DNA of 64,000 bases from Pseudobutyrivibrio ruminis (GTDB lineage Bacteria; Bacillota; Clostridia; Lachnospirales; Lachnospiraceae), in NCBI GenBank assembly GCA_015057315.1, contig SVER01000005.1, positions 62,001-126,000 on the forward strand, in the 5' to 3' direction. The position numbers and the translations under genes were made by a program. Under the pieces are notes generated by a model. The model searched no databases. It was given only the letters and a program-made list of their open reading frames with translations, and was not told the DNA's origin. Shown here piece after piece: positions 28,601 to 37,630 of the stretch (position 1 is the first letter of the stretch; each line of letters begins with the position of its first letter).

Positions 28601-30209
28601 GATAGATGGTTGTAGCTGTAACAATTTCCTCTCTGATAGAATCAATAGGCGGATTGGTTACCTGGGCAAACAGCTGCTTGAAGTAATTAAACAGTGGCTG
28701 ATGATTCTTTGAAAGTACTGCAAGTGGCACATCAATACCCATGGCTCCGGTGTTTTCCACACCGTTAAGTGCCATTGGAAGAATTGAATCCTTTATCTCC
28801 TCATAGGAATAACCAAATGCCTTCTGCAATCTATCTCGTTCAGTAGCAGAATACTTTGGCACTGGCTCATTAGGAATCTTGATATCAGCTAAGTGTGCAA
28901 GATTAGCATCAAGCCACTGACCATAAGGCTGTCTATTTGCATAGGTAAGTTTCAGTTCATTATCATCTATCAAACGTCCTTCTACAGTGTCAACAAGAAG
29001 CATCTTACCTGGCTTTAATCTATCCTTAAGCTTTATCCTACTTTCCTCAATAGGAAGTACACCTACCTCTGATGAAAGAATAAGATAATCGTCGTTTGTA
29101 ATATAGTAGCGGGATGGTCTAAGACCGTTTCTATCAAGCACCGCACCCATAATGTCACCATCTGAAAACAGAATAGATGCTGGTCCATCCCATGGCTCCA
29201 TCATTGTTGAATAATACTGATAGAAATCTCTCCTTGCCTGCTCCATAGCCTTGTTCTTTACCCATGGCTCTGGAATAGTAATCATTACTGCAAGAGGAAG
29301 TGGCATTCCATTCATTACAAGAAACTCAAGTGCGTTATCAAGCATTGCTGAATCAGAACCAGCCTGATTACATACAGGAGTAATCTTTGTCATCTCATCC
29401 TCTAGCACCTGGGAAACCATTGTCTCCTCTCGGGATAGCATCTTGTCTGCATTCCCCTTTATTGTATTTATCTCACCATTGTGCACGATAAATCTGTTTG
29501 GATGGGCTCTCTCCCATGATGGATTTGTATTGGTAGAGAAACGTGAATGTACTGTTGCTATTGCAGATTCGTAGTCCTCATCTAACAAATCCTCAAAGAA
29601 AAGTCTTAGCTGATCTACAAGAAACATTCCCTTATATACAATAGTTCTACTTGAAAGGGATGCCACATAGGTGTCCTCAGCTGTCTGCTCAAACACACGT
29701 CTTGCCACATAAAGCTTTCTATCAAATGCCAGTCCCTTTTCAACATCCTTAGGCTTTTTGATAAATGCCTGAGCAATAAATGGCATACAATCCACTGCAA
29801 GCTTTCCTAAGATTTCAGGTCTTGTTGGAACATCTCTCCAGCCTAAGAACTCCATTCCTTCCTTTTCCACAATGATTTCAAACATCTTCATTGCCTGTTT
29901 TCTTTTAAGCTCATCCTTTGGAAAGAAGAACATTCCCACACCGTATTCACGCTCATCGCCTATTTCAATCTTAAGCTCACTACATGCCTTCTTGAAAAAC
30001 TTGTGTGATATCTGAAGCAGAATTCCTACACCATCACCAGTCTCACCTGATGCATCCTTGCCAGCTCTATGTTCTAAGTTTTCAACAATCTTTAGGGCAT
30101 CTGAAACTGTCTGATGAGTCTTGATTCCTTTGATAGATACAACAGCTCCTATACCACAATTGTCATGCTCAAAACTAGGGTCATACAGACCTTTCATTTG
30201 ATTGTCCAT
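25671..30209 (-). CDS. gltB: Glutamate synthase large subunit
   Basis: A 1512-residue enzyme that hydrolyses glutamine and reductively aminates 2-oxoglutarate, giving two glutamates. Order: class II amidotransferase domain after a short propeptide (nucleophile Cys in HDNCGIGAV), central domain, FMN/3Fe-4S synthase domain (GGTGAAPKSSIHNAGLPWELGL; cysteines in CVMMRVCNLDTCPVGVATQ), and C-terminal GXGXG beta-helix domain (GLTLKLAGDSNDYFGKGLSGGKL). The ORF track begins at GTG 30227; I prefer ATG 30209 because GGAAGGAG lies about 8 nt upstream of it and overlaps the GTG version. First gene of gltB-gltD-glnA-ANTAR, with its own promoter and leader hairpin. Confidence 0.97.
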   Translation of the reverse strand: MDNQMKGLYDPSFEHDNCGIGAVVSIKGIKTHQTVSDALKIVENLEHRAGKDASGETGDGVGILLQISHKFFKKACSELKIEIGDEREYGVGMFFFPKDELKRKQAMKMFEIIVEKEGMEFLGWRDVPTRPEILGKLAVDCMPFIAQAFIKKPKDVEKGLAFDRKLYVARRVFEQTAEDTYVASLSSRTIVYKGMFLVDQLRLFFEDLLDEDYESAIATVHSRFSTNTNPSWERAHPNRFIVHNGEINTIKGNADKMLSREETMVSQVLEDEMTKITPVCNQAGSDSAMLDNALEFLVMNGMPLPLAVMITIPEPWVKNKAMEQARRDFYQYYSTMMEPWDGPASILFSDGDIMGAVLDRNGLRPSRYYITNDDYLILSSEVGVLPIEESRIKLKDRLKPGKMLLVDTVEGRLIDDNELKLTYANRQPYGQWLDANLAHLADIKIPNEPVPKYSATERDRLQKAFGYSYEEIKDSILPMALNGVENTGAMGIDVPLAVLSKNHQPLFNYFKQLFAQVTNPPIDSIREEIVTATTIYLGTAGNVLEEKEENCNMLQINNPILTTTDLMKIKSMKVPGLKTATVPIVYYKNTSLEKAIEHLYVEVDKVNHEGANIIILSDRGVDENHVAIPSLLAVAAVQHHLVQTKKRTSLSLILESGEPREVHHFATLLGYGASAINPYLAQETIAELIEKGQLKKDIHAAIDSYNEAVISGIIKIASKMGISTVQSYQGAKIFEAIGISKDVIDRYFTGTISRIGGITLEDIESDVEMQHSKAFDPLGLDVDETLDSRGQHKMRSGAEEHLYNPATIHLLQLATRTGDYNTFKEYTSLVNEEDNVRNLRGLIDFNYPKKGISIDQVESVDSIVKRFKTGAMSYGSISKEAHETMAIAMNQLHGKSNSGEGGEEDERYEVGPDGLNRCSAIKQVASGRFGVTSKYLVSAKEIQIKMAQGAKPGEGGHLPGKKVYPWIAKTRLSTPGVALISPPPHHDIYSIEDLAELIYDLKNANKDARISVKLVSEAGVGTIASGVAKAGAQVILISGYDGGTGAAPKSSIHNAGLPWELGLAEAHQTLIMNGLRNKVVIETDGKLMSGRDVAIACALGAEEFGFATAPLVTMGCVMMRVCNLDTCPVGVATQNPELRKRFKGKPEYVVNFMRFIAEELREYMASLGCKTVDELCGRTDLLKLKETTKNSPFEKVDLTAVLSNPSGGEKIEYAKKNVYNFELEKTVDERVLLKELKSAIAAGKPKEVTVDIVNTDRSLGTLLGAELTRRYGESLAEDTYKVNCHGAGGQSFGAFIPKGLTLKLAGDSNDYFGKGLSGGKLIVYPPEGATYKEDENIIIGNVALYGATSGKAFINGVAGERFAVRNSGATAVVEGVGDHGCEYMTGGRVVVLGETGKNFAAGMSGGIAYVLDEDATLYKKLNKSMVSLETVTDKYDVMELKDIIGEHVKATGSKKGKEIYDNFSDYLPKFKKIVPFDYKKMLEAMVKMEAKGLSYEQAQIEAFNLLMNGQGA

Positions 30210-30243
30210 GTCCGCTACTCCTTCCACATCGTAGTTTCTTTGT

Positions 30244-30301
30244 AAAAAAATAAAGGCGCCTAAAGAAACTCCCCCTAAAGGGAATTTCCTTAGACGCCTT
30301 T
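30244..30301 (-). promoter_or_regulatory. gltB leader hairpin with U-tract (attenuator-like)
   Basis: In the minus RNA, AAAGGCGUCUAAGGAAAUUCCC pairs with GGGGGAGUUUCUUUAGGCGCCUUU to give about 22 pairs with a few G-U, a small UUUA loop, then AUUUUUUU. It starts only a few nt after the predicted transcription start and precedes the gltB ribosome site, so it must be passed for gltB to be transcribed. Confidence 0.8.
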
Positions 30302-30313
30302 GTCTTGTGCAAA

Positions 30314-30342
30314 ACTATACAACTATTTTAAAAATAATGCAA
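30314..30342 (-). promoter_or_regulatory. gltB promoter
   Basis: TTGCAT (30342-30337), 17-bp spacer, TATAGT (30319-30314); start predicted near 30306. Confidence 0.7.
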
Positions 30343-30378
30343 GCACTTTTTTAGTTTAACGTGCTAAAGCGTGCTATG

Positions 30379-30942
30379 CTACCCTAAAAAATTTTGTATC
30401 ATCCTCTCACCATATGACGTAAGAATTGATTCTGGGTGAAACTGCAAGCCATACACTTCATATTCTTTATGTGCTACAGCCATTATCTCTCCATCATCTG
30501 TGGTGGCTAAAATCTTAAGATTTGTTGGCAGGCTCTTAGCCTCTGCTGCAAGTGAATGGTATCTTGCCACAGCAATTTTTTCAGGAAGACCTTTGAACAA
30601 TTTGCATTTGTTATCAATTGTCACCCTGGACTGTTTTCCATGCATAAGTTCTTTAGCGTAAGTGATATTAGCTCCAAAGGTCTCACAAATAGCCTGATGC
30701 CCTAAGCATACCCCAAGCATAGGTATCTTTCCTGCAAAATGAGCTATCACATCCTCACATATACCTGCCTCAATTGGCCTGCCTGGGCCAGGTGAAATAA
30801 TAATATGACTAGGATTTAGCTTTTCTATATCGCATATACGTAGCTCATCATTTCTTACTACCTTTATGTCAGGATTAATCTTTCCTATTAACTGATAGAG
30901 GTTATATGAAAAACTATCGTAATTATCTATTAGTAAAATCAT
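30379..30942 (-). CDS. trpG: Anthranilate synthase glutamine amidotransferase component
   Basis: A 187-residue class I amidotransferase with nucleophile Cys in MLGVCLGHQAI and the His-Glu pair in GLQFHPESILTSYG, plus the oxyanion segment SPGPGRP. It supplies ammonia to TrpE. It could also serve PabB, as TrpG/PabA are hard to tell apart, but the 4-bp overlap with trpE (ATGA) fixes the main role. Last gene of the trp operon. Confidence 0.94.
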   Translation of the reverse strand: MILLIDNYDSFSYNLYQLIGKINPDIKVVRNDELRICDIEKLNPSHIIISPGPGRPIEAGICEDVIAHFAGKIPMLGVCLGHQAICETFGANITYAKELMHGKQSRVTIDNKCKLFKGLPEKIAVARYHSLAAEAKSLPTNLKILATTDDGEIMAVAHKEYEVYGLQFHPESILTSYGERMIQNFLG

Positions 30943-32468
30943 TCTATTCCTCCCTCAGCCTGCTTGATGGCGTTTACCACAGCCTTTGCTTTATTAATAC
31001 ATTCCACTGCTTCCTTCTCTGGCACAGAATCATATACTATGCCTGCTCCTGAGCGAATGTAAATGCTGTCATCCTTTTTATATACAAGCCTTATGGCAAT
31101 GCATACATCTAAGTTTCCTGAGAAATCCAGATAGCCTATAGCTCCACCATAAATTCCTCGCTTACTTTGCTCTAGTTCCTCTATTATCTGACATGCCCTG
31201 AACTTTGGTGCTCCTGAAAGGGTGCCTGCCGGAAGTATAGCATCCACTGCATCTATTGCATCCTTATCCTCAGAAAGCGCTCCCACCACAGTAGAGCCTA
31301 TGTGCATTACATGAGAGAATCGCTCTATATCCATGTATTTATCAACAACTACACTGCCGAGACTGGCGATTTTTCCAATATCATTCCTGCCTAGGTCTAC
31401 AAGCATATTGTGCTCTGCTCTCTCCTTTTCATCAGCAAGTAGCTCTGCCTCTAAAGCTTTGTCTTCCATAGCATCATTGCCCCTTGGCCTGGTGCCAGCC
31501 AGTGGAAATGTGCTTACCTTATTATCCTCTACCTTAACCAGCGTCTCTGGTGATGCACCTGCAATCTCTATATCGGAGCTGTTAAAATAAAACATATATG
31601 GAGATGGATTGCTGGCACGAAGCAACCTGTAGGTATCAAACAAACTTCCAGAAGCTTTGGCACTAAGCGGATTAGAAAGCACTACCTGAAAGATATCCCC
31701 TTCCTTAATATAGTGCTTAGCTTTTTCTACCATCTGACCATATTCTTCTGGTGTGAACTTTGGGGTGATTTCTGTCTTAAGTCTAATTGGTTCAAAATGC
31801 TTCTTTGTACCATTTTGTAATAGATACTTAATCTCAAGAAGCTTGTTATAAGCCCTTTCGTACTTAATATTAAGCTCGTCAAAGCCTTCATTAAAATCAT
31901 CGGTATAAGGGATTTTTTCATCCACCATTACACCTGTAATCAAATAGATTTTCTGCCTGAAATTATCAAATGCAATAACATCATCAAAGAGCATTAAATC
32001 CATGTCTTTGAAATCATCCTCACTATCGCATTTTAATCCAAGCTTAGGCTCAGCATACTTAATATAATCATAGGAAAAATATCCCACAAGTCCTCCTGTA
32101 AATGTGGGAAAGCCTTCAACCCTCGGAGTCTTGTATTTGGCAAGAATTTCCCTCAAGGTCTCATTTGGATGCTTTACATTTCTTTCTTCTATTAAAGCCT
32201 TGTTTCCTCCATTGTTTTCCTTGATTAACAGCTTGCCATCAGAACAGGTTATCTCCAGCTTAGGATTAAATCCTAAGAAAGTATATCGTCCCCATGTTTC
32301 TGATTGGCTTGCGCTTTCTAACAGATAGCATTGATTACTTGTGTTTCTGATAATTCTCATAACCTCTATTGGGGTGTAGCCGTCGGAAAGCATTTCAATC
32401 ATTACAGGGATTCTTTTGTAATCTCCCTTTTTAGATAAATTTCTTACCTCATCAATACTAGGATGCAT
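30939..32468 (-). CDS. trpE: Anthranilate synthase component I
   Basis: A 509-residue chorismate-using enzyme. The N-terminal tryptophan-feedback element LLESASQSE is present (the LLES motif that binds Trp), so the enzyme should be Trp-inhibited. The catalytic domain shows IFQVVLSNPL, AGASPETLVKVE, TFPLAGTRPRG, DLGRNDIGK, LPAGTLSGAPK and the terminal IRSGAGIVYDS. Starts at ATG 32468 after AAAGGAGG, overlapping the trpA stop by 11 bp. In this operon trpE and trpG come last instead of first. Confidence 0.96.
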   Translation of the reverse strand: MHPSIDEVRNLSKKGDYKRIPVMIEMLSDGYTPIEVMRIIRNTSNQCYLLESASQSETWGRYTFLGFNPKLEITCSDGKLLIKENNGGNKALIEERNVKHPNETLREILAKYKTPRVEGFPTFTGGLVGYFSYDYIKYAEPKLGLKCDSEDDFKDMDLMLFDDVIAFDNFRQKIYLITGVMVDEKIPYTDDFNEGFDELNIKYERAYNKLLEIKYLLQNGTKKHFEPIRLKTEITPKFTPEEYGQMVEKAKHYIKEGDIFQVVLSNPLSAKASGSLFDTYRLLRASNPSPYMFYFNSSDIEIAGASPETLVKVEDNKVSTFPLAGTRPRGNDAMEDKALEAELLADEKERAEHNMLVDLGRNDIGKIASLGSVVVDKYMDIERFSHVMHIGSTVVGALSEDKDAIDAVDAILPAGTLSGAPKFRACQIIEELEQSKRGIYGGAIGYLDFSGNLDVCIAIRLVYKKDDSIYIRSGAGIVYDSVPEKEAVECINKAKAVVNAIKQAEGGIE

Positions 32469-33234
32469 GGTAAGCCTCCTTTATGTCCTTAACAAATCTG
32501 CCAACTTCCTTTGGTGAATCCTTACCATATTTTTCAATCATACGAACAATTGCCGAACCAACGATGGCGCCATCGGAAATACCTGCCATAGTAGCTGCCT
32601 GTTTCGGATTTGAAATGCCAAAGCCTACTGCACATGGTACATCAGTATTCTTTCTAACGCGCTCTACCAAATCTTTAATATTGCTGTTTATCTCTGCTCT
32701 TGTTCCTGTAACTCCAAGGCTGGATACCACATAGATAAATCCCTTTGCTTCCTTTGCAATCATATCGATTCGCTCCTTTGATGTAGGGGCAATCATAGAT
32801 ATAAAATCAACATCATATTCCATTGCAACCACCTCAAACTCAGCCTTTTCCTCAAAAGGAACATCTGGAAGAATTATTCCATCAATACCTGCATTCTTAC
32901 AATTTGCAAAGAATCTATCCTTGCCATAAGAGAAAACCACATTGGCATAGGTCATAAATACAAGTGGTATTTTTACTGTTTCCCTAAGCTCTGCAACCAT
33001 ACCAAAAATATCATCTGTAGTAATTCCATTTAAAAGTGCTCTAATATTTGCACCTTGAATTACAGGTCCTTCAGCTGTAGGGTCAGAAAAAGGAATACCA
33101 AGCTCAATTAAATCTGCACCATTTGCTTCCATCTCTATAACAAGCTTCTTAGTTGTCTCCAAATCAGGGTCACCGCATGTAATAAATGGAATAAATGCCT
33201 TCTTATTGTTAAATGCTTCTGCTATCTTACTCAT
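32458..33234 (-). CDS. trpA: Tryptophan synthase alpha chain
   Basis: A 258-residue TIM barrel that splits indole-3-glycerol phosphate into indole and glyceraldehyde-3-phosphate. Catalytic Glu is in [19 protein letters not shown] and catalytic Asp in [14 protein letters not shown]; the phosphate loop is [10 protein letters not shown]. Overlaps the trpFB gene by 8 bp and the trpE gene by 11 bp. It would form the alpha-beta complex with the TrpB half of the fused upstream gene. Confidence 0.96.
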   Translation of the reverse strand: MSKIAEAFNNKKAFIPFITCGDPDLETTKKLVIEMEANGADLIELGIPFSDPTAEGPVIQGANIRALLNGITTDDIFGMVAELRETVKIPLVFMTYANVVFSYGKDRFFANCKNAGIDGIILPDVPFEEKAEFEVVAMEYDVDFISMIAPTSKERIDMIAKEAKGFIYVVSSLGVTGTRAEINSNIKDLVERVRKNTDVPCAVGFGISNPKQAATMAGISDGAIVGSAIVRMIEKYGKDSPKEVGRFVKDIKEAYHAS

Positions 33235-35041
33235 GGATATCCTCCCCTCTGTAACGTGCTATTGCTGCACAATCCTTGTCGCCTCTTCCTGAAACTGTAA
33301 CAATGATAATCTGATCTTTATTCATTGTAGGTGCAAGCTTCTTCGCATATGCGATAGCGTGGCTTGACTCGATTGCTGCAATGATTCCTTCTGTTTTGGC
33401 AATATACTCAAATGCCTCTACCGCTTCCTCATCTGTTACCGGTACATATTTTGCTCTGCCGATATCATGAAGATATGCATGCTCTGGTCCAACTCCTGGA
33501 TAATCCAAGCCAGCAGAAATTGAATAGACAGGTGCAATCTGACCATATTCATCCTGGCAGAAATATGATTTCATTCCATGGAATATACCAATCTTTCCTG
33601 TATTTACTGTTGCTGCTGTCTCAAATGTATCAATGCCTCTTCCTGCGGCCTCACAACCTATAAGCTCAACTCCCTCATCATTAATATAGTGATAAAAGCT
33701 TCCTATAGCATTACTTCCACCACCAACACAGGCAATAACAGCATCAGGCAATTTTCCCTCTGCCTCAAGAATCTGGCTTCTGCTTTCCTTAGAAATAATA
33801 GCCTGGAAATCTCTTACGATAGTTGGAAATGGATGAGGTCCCATTACTGAACCAAGGCAGTAGTGTGTGTCATCTATTCGGCTAGTCCATTCTCTCATAG
33901 CCTCTGAAACTGCATCCTTAAGTGTGGCTGTACCTGATGTTACAGGAATTACCTCTGCTCCAAGAAGTCTCATACGATACACATTAAGAGCCTGTCTTTC
34001 GGTATCTTCCTTTCCCATAAAAACAACACAGTCCATGCCAAGTAAAGCTGCTGCTGTAGCTGTTGCAACACCGTGCTGACCTGCACCTGTTTCTGCAATC
34101 AGTCTAGTCTTTCCCATCTTCTTTGCAAGAAGTGCCTGTCCTAGTACATTGTTAATCTTGTGGCTTCCTGTATGGTTCAAATCCTCTCGCTTAAGATAAA
34201 TCTTGGCACCACCAAGGTCTTCAGTCATCTTCTTAGCATAATATAGAAGGCTTGGTCTTCCAGCATAATTATTAAGAAGATCTGTAAGCTCCCTGTTAAA
34301 CTCTGGGTCATTCTTATAATGATTGTAGGCTTTCTCCAGCTCAATTACTGCATTCATAAGTGTCTCTGGAATATACTGTCCACCATGTACACCAAATCTT
34401 CCATTGCTGTTTTCTGCTACTTCATCTTTTCTAACTGCTACTTCATCTTTTCTAACTGCTTCTACAAACTGCTTCATTTTATTCTTATCCTTATGACTAT
34501 CTGTCTCAATACCAGTGCTGACATCCACTGCGTATGGCTTTGTTATCTCGATGGCATCTGCTACATTTTCCTTATTAAGACCACCTGCAAGAATAAATGG
34601 TCTATCAAGATATGTAAGAAGTTTCAAATCTTTGATTGGAACTCCATCGCCGCTTCCTGCATCAATCATAATCATATCTGCTGCTGACTTTTCTGCCTTA
34701 ATTAATTCTTCTGGAGAATTAGCATTAAAGGTCTTGATAACAGGAATATTGTTATCCATAAGCTCTTTGATGTAATCCTCATCCTCATGACCGTGAAGCT
34801 GCGCCACATCAATAATGTTTTCTGTGTAAAGCTCCTCCACTGTGCTTGTAGGCGCATCCACAAATACACCAACAGCCTTGATTTCAGGATTAAGAAGGCT
34901 TTTTAGTTTCTTGGCCTGAGCCTTAGATACATTTCTTCTACTCTTATCATAAAATACAAAGCCAATGTATTCTGGCTTTAGCTCATTAGCATTTTTGATA
35001 TCTTCTTCTCTTGTGAGTCCACATAGCTTTATGTTTGTCAT
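33227..35041 (-). CDS. trpFB: Fused phosphoribosylanthranilate isomerase / tryptophan synthase beta chain
   Basis: A 604-residue bifunctional protein. TrpF half (1 to about 200): catalytic Cys in [10 protein letters not shown], Asp in [11 protein letters not shown], phosphate loop [11 protein letters not shown]. TrpB half (about 217-604): [19 protein letters not shown] lysine in [28 protein letters not shown], and GGGSNAIG for PLP phosphate. Both halves look intact. The junction contains the repeated peptide [14 protein letters not shown] from a 21-bp tandem duplication, which acts as the linker. Fusion would couple steps 3 and 5; the single ORF has no stop or shift. Confidence 0.94.
   Translation of the reverse strand: MTNIKLCGLTREEDIKNANELKPEYIGFVFYDKSRRNVSKAQAKKLKSLLNPEIKAVGVFVDAPTSTVEELYTENIIDVAQLHGHEDEDYIKELMDNNIPVIKTFNANSPEELIKAEKSAADMIMIDAGSGDGVPIKDLKLLTYLDRPFILAGGLNKENVADAIEITKPYAVDVSTGIETDSHKDKNKMKQFVEAVRKDEVAVRKDEVAENSNGRFGVHGGQYIPETLMNAVIELEKAYNHYKNDPEFNRELTDLLNNYAGRPSLLYYAKKMTEDLGGAKIYLKREDLNHTGSHKINNVLGQALLAKKMGKTRLIAETGAGQHGVATATAAALLGMDCVVFMGKEDTERQALNVYRMRLLGAEVIPVTSGTATLKDAVSEAMREWTSRIDDTHYCLGSVMGPHPFPTIVRDFQAIISKESRSQILEAEGKLPDAVIACVGGGSNAIGSFYHYINDEGVELIGCEAAGRGIDTFETAATVNTGKIGIFHGMKSYFCQDEYGQIAPVYSISAGLDYPGVGPEHAYLHDIGRAKYVPVTDEEAVEAFEYIAKTEGIIAAIESSHAIAYAKKLAPTMNKDQIIIVTVSGRGDKDCAAIARYRGEDIHE
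34415..34456. repeat. 21-bp perfect tandem duplication in the TrpF-TrpB linker
   Basis: TGCTACTTCATCTTTTCTAAC occurs twice back to back (34415-34435, 34436-34456), encoding two 7-residue linker units (minus strand). The unit is in frame. Confidence 0.95.
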
Positions 35042-35823
35042 CTTAATGTCCCCCTTAATTCTGCTAGTTTAGTTTTCTTATCAGTAGCTCTCATAAGTGT
35101 TTCACCGATTAATACCGCATTTACCTTGGCATCTTGTAATGCTTTTACATCATCACCTGTACTGATCCCACTTTCTGATACAAAAATTATGTTTTCAGGA
35201 ATCATCTGTCGTAAGCGTTTACTGTTTGATGTATCTACTGAAAAATCCTTAAGGTTGCGATTGTTTACACCAATTACCCTAGCCCCTGCAGCTACTGCCA
35301 TCTTTATTTCTTCTTCATCATGGGCTTCAACTAAAGCGCTGATTCCAAGCTCATCGCAAATCTTAATATAGCTTGCTATCTGCTCTTTCCTTAGAATGGC
35401 ACATATAAGCAGCACTGCCTTTGCACCAAGTAGCTTGGCTTCGTAAATCATGTATTCATCTACAGTAAAATCTTTTCTGATGCATGGAATATTTACCGTA
35501 TTTGCGATAGCCTTCAAATACTCATCACTTCCTAAAAACCATTTAGGCTCTGTTAGAACTGAGATACAATCCGCTCCTGCTTCTTCGTATTCTTTTGCAA
35601 TACTTAGATAATCAAATTTCTCTGCAATTATCCCCTTTGATGGAGATGCCTTTTTGCACTCACAGATAAAAGCGATATCGTCTTTACGAAGTGCTTTTTC
35701 AAATTCAAAATTCCCCTTGGGAAGGCTTAGAGCCTCTTCCTTTATCACATCAAGTGATTTATTTTTCATTCTCTCAGCAACCCTTGTTTTAGCATGCTCA
35801 GCTAATTGATCTAGTATATTCAT
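35038..35823 (-). CDS. trpC: Indole-3-glycerol phosphate synthase
   Basis: A 261-residue TIM barrel that closes the indole ring. Motifs: catalytic Lys in [66 protein letters not shown] and VSESGIS. Overlaps trpFB by 4 bp and starts 9 bp after trpD. Normal length. Confidence 0.96.
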   Translation of the reverse strand: MNILDQLAEHAKTRVAERMKNKSLDVIKEEALSLPKGNFEFEKALRKDDIAFICECKKASPSKGIIAEKFDYLSIAKEYEEAGADCISVLTEPKWFLGSDEYLKAIANTVNIPCIRKDFTVDEYMIYEAKLLGAKAVLLICAILRKEQIASYIKICDELGISALVEAHDEEEIKMAVAAGARVIGVNNRNLKDFSVDTSNSKRLRQMIPENIIFVSESGISTGDDVKALQDAKVNAVLIGETLMRATDKKTKLAELRGTLR

Positions 35824-35832
35824 AGGCTCTCC

Positions 35833-36900
35833 TTAGCAAGCTCCACTTACAGCATTTGAAATCTCATCTATCTTATCCTCTGAAATCTCGTTACTTACAA
35901 GAATTAGCTTTTCTAGTGTCTTAAGCGCCTTGCCAGAATCAATTATCTCCTTAGCAAGCTCTACACCGTCCTTAAAGCTATCAGCCTTACCGCCAATATA
36001 AAGTGCTGCACCTGCATTAAGTAACACAGCATTTCTCTTGTGACCCTTTGCTCCATTTAGGATATCCTTTGTAATCTTGGCATTTTCCTCTGGTGTGCCA
36101 CCCTTTAAATCATCCTTTGAGCATTTCTCAAATCCAAAATCCTCAGGAGTGATTGTATATGTTTTGTACCATCCATCATTAATCTCACAAATCTTAGTAT
36201 CAGCTGAAAGAGAAATCTCATCCAACTTATCCATACCGTACACTACCATTCCTCTTTTTACTCCCAGATTTATTAAAACCTGTGCAAGTGGCTCAACCAG
36301 ATATTCATCATACACACCAAGAAGCTGCATTGAAGGTGTAGCAGGATTTGTAAGAGGTCCTAGTATATTAAATACCGTTCTAAATCCAAGTTCTTTTCTG
36401 ATAGCACCTACATATTTCATTGATGTGTGATACTTCTGTGCAAAGAAGAAGCACATTCCCACCTCATTCAATAGCTCTACACATTTCTCCGGGCTTTGAT
36501 TAATATTTACTCCAAGGGCTTCTAGGCAATCTGCTGTTCCACAAAGTGAAGATGCTGCTCTGTTACCGTGCTTTGCCACCTTCATACCTGCAGCTGCAGC
36601 AACTAATGCTGATGTTGTAGAAATATTAAAGCTATGTGCGTTATCTCCACCAGTTCCTACTATCTCAAACACATCCATACCTGTGTTTACCTTGATAGCA
36701 TGCTCTCTCATTGCAGCTGCACATCCTGCAATTTCATCTGTTGTTTCCGCTCTGGCACTTTTTGTAGAAAGTGCTGCTAGAAATGCGGCATTCTGTGTTG
36801 GAGAAGTCTCTCCCCCCATAATCTCATTCATTACTGTGTAGGCCTCATCATAAGTAAGGTCCTCTTTGTTTACAATTTTTACAATAGCCTCTTTAATCAT
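35833..36900 (-). CDS. trpD: Anthranilate phosphoribosyltransferase
   Basis: A 355-residue transferase that attaches phosphoribose to anthranilate. The PRPP/Mg site appears as [25 protein letters not shown], with [21 protein letters not shown] and [37 protein letters not shown] following. First gene of the trp operon behind the T-box leader; a half-copy of the palindromic repeat lies between the T-box terminator and the GGAGGT ribosome site. Confidence 0.96.
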   Translation of the reverse strand: MIKEAIVKIVNKEDLTYDEAYTVMNEIMGGETSPTQNAAFLAALSTKSARAETTDEIAGCAAAMREHAIKVNTGMDVFEIVGTGGDNAHSFNISTTSALVAAAAGMKVAKHGNRAASSLCGTADCLEALGVNINQSPEKCVELLNEVGMCFFFAQKYHTSMKYVGAIRKELGFRTVFNILGPLTNPATPSMQLLGVYDEYLVEPLAQVLINLGVKRGMVVYGMDKLDEISLSADTKICEINDGWYKTYTITPEDFGFEKCSKDDLKGGTPEENAKITKDILNGAKGHKRNAVLLNAGAALYIGGKADSFKDGVELAKEIIDSGKALKTLEKLILVSNEISEDKIDEISNAVSGAC

Positions 36901-36916
36901 GTTTACCTCCTATTAA

Positions 36917-36967
36917 AGGCTTCCCCTTTTTAGGTGGAAGCTGTCAGCGCAGCTGACTGATGAGGGT
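36917..36967. repeat. Half-copy of the palindromic repeat element (right half), copy 2
   Basis: AAGGCTTCCCC...GTGGAAGCTGTCAGC-GCA-GCTGACTGATGAGGG. It equals the right half of the 20431 element; the inner stem has changed from ACC/GGT to AGC/GCT, keeping the pairing. Lies between the trp terminator and trpD. Confidence 0.8.
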
Positions 36968-36985
36968 TTCTATCATACTTTTGTA

Positions 36986-37032
36986 TAAAAAAAGTCCTTG
37001 ATAGAAACCAGTTTCTAGTTTCTATCAAGGAC
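36986..37032 (-). terminator. T-box-controlled terminator of the trp operon
   Basis: Perfect 15-bp arms GTCCTTGATAGAAAC/GTTTCTATCAAGGAC around TAGAAACTG, followed on the minus strand by a run of seven or more T. The 5' arm segment CCTTGA can instead pair with TCAAGG in the T-box to form the antiterminator. Confidence 0.93.
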
Positions 37033-37258
37033 GAATAATCTAATCCGCGGTGCCACCTTGAATTCATAGGCTAGCCTATGCTCTTACAGGATACCATCAT
37101 ACCCCTGGCTACTAACGTAAGCCTTACGTCGTGCAATACTCTGAACTTAATCATTTCCTCACGCCCTCAGGAGTCCATTCCCTAATTGCTATCATACCGC
37201 ATCCCACCATCGCGGCTCTCTACCATGAATCACAAAGAGGTACTCCTCTCCCTCATCG
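36986..37258 (-). promoter_or_regulatory. Tryptophan T-box leader (UGG specifier)
   Basis: The leader contains the T-box sequence AAGGTGGCACCGCGG (minus of 37044-37058), the stem I apical motif AGAGAGCCGCGATGGTGGGATGCGGT, and a specifier bulge GAATGGACTCC with UGG at 37177-37175, the Trp codon. A downstream antiterminator/terminator choice is visible. Uncharged tRNA-Trp should pair with UGG and the T-box bulge and allow transcription into trpD. Consistent with the operon content. Confidence 0.95.
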
Positions 37259-37285
37259 GTTTAATACTTTATTGTGTTGAAGTAA

Positions 37286-37314
37286 CTATACCATTTGGAA
37301 TATTTGTTGTCAAC
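37286..37314 (-). promoter_or_regulatory. trp operon promoter
   Basis: TTGACA, 17-bp spacer, TATAGT on the minus strand (about 37314 to 37286), just upstream of the T-box stem I. Confidence 0.8.
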
Positions 37315-37324
37315 AATTATTTTT

Positions 37325-37630
37325 TTTATTATTTATTACTAACTCAACAAGCACAGTCCACACACCTGCTATGCCTAATTGGATTCTTCTGTCACAGAGC
37401 TAACGTATTTAATGGATTTAGCGAACCTCTTGTGAAAGAATTCCTTGAAATTTGGTACATTTCTGTCACAAACACCCTAATAAATCCATTGTTTTCGCCT
37501 TCCCTGTGACAGAAATTCACTATATTGCTTACTTTTCTGTCACAGCATCCCCTACAAGCCTTATATTTTCGTTTTCCATGTGACATAATTATTTATTTCC
37601 TACCTTAAATCGATATTTTCCCTTTCCCTT
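37325..37630. repeat. ~306-bp direct repeat, left copy, containing a three-hairpin array
   Basis: Matches 42199-42504 with a constant offset of 4874 bp and about ten mismatches. It covers the last codons of the Fic winged-helix ORF and the intergenic hairpin array behind it. Inside are three hairpins with arms TTCTGTCACA/TGTGACAGAA at 37387/37431, 37461/37505 and 37535/37579: arm 10, spacer 34, arm 10, period 74 exactly. Confidence 0.95.

Noticed and set aside
30252-30301. Canonical ANTAR two-hairpin hexaloop target at gltB or asnB
   Set aside because: Only one long hairpin is present in each leader and the loops (UUUA, UUAU) lack the A1/G4 hexaloop pattern.
34415-34456. Frameshift or assembly fault separating trpF and trpB
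   Set aside because: The ORF is continuous and the duplicated unit is exactly 21 bp, in frame.
37392-37586. 64-residue ORF (and its twin at 42266-42460) nearly identical in both repeats
   Set aside because: It is a read through the three-hairpin array, without a ribosome site; identity simply follows from the DNA repeat.
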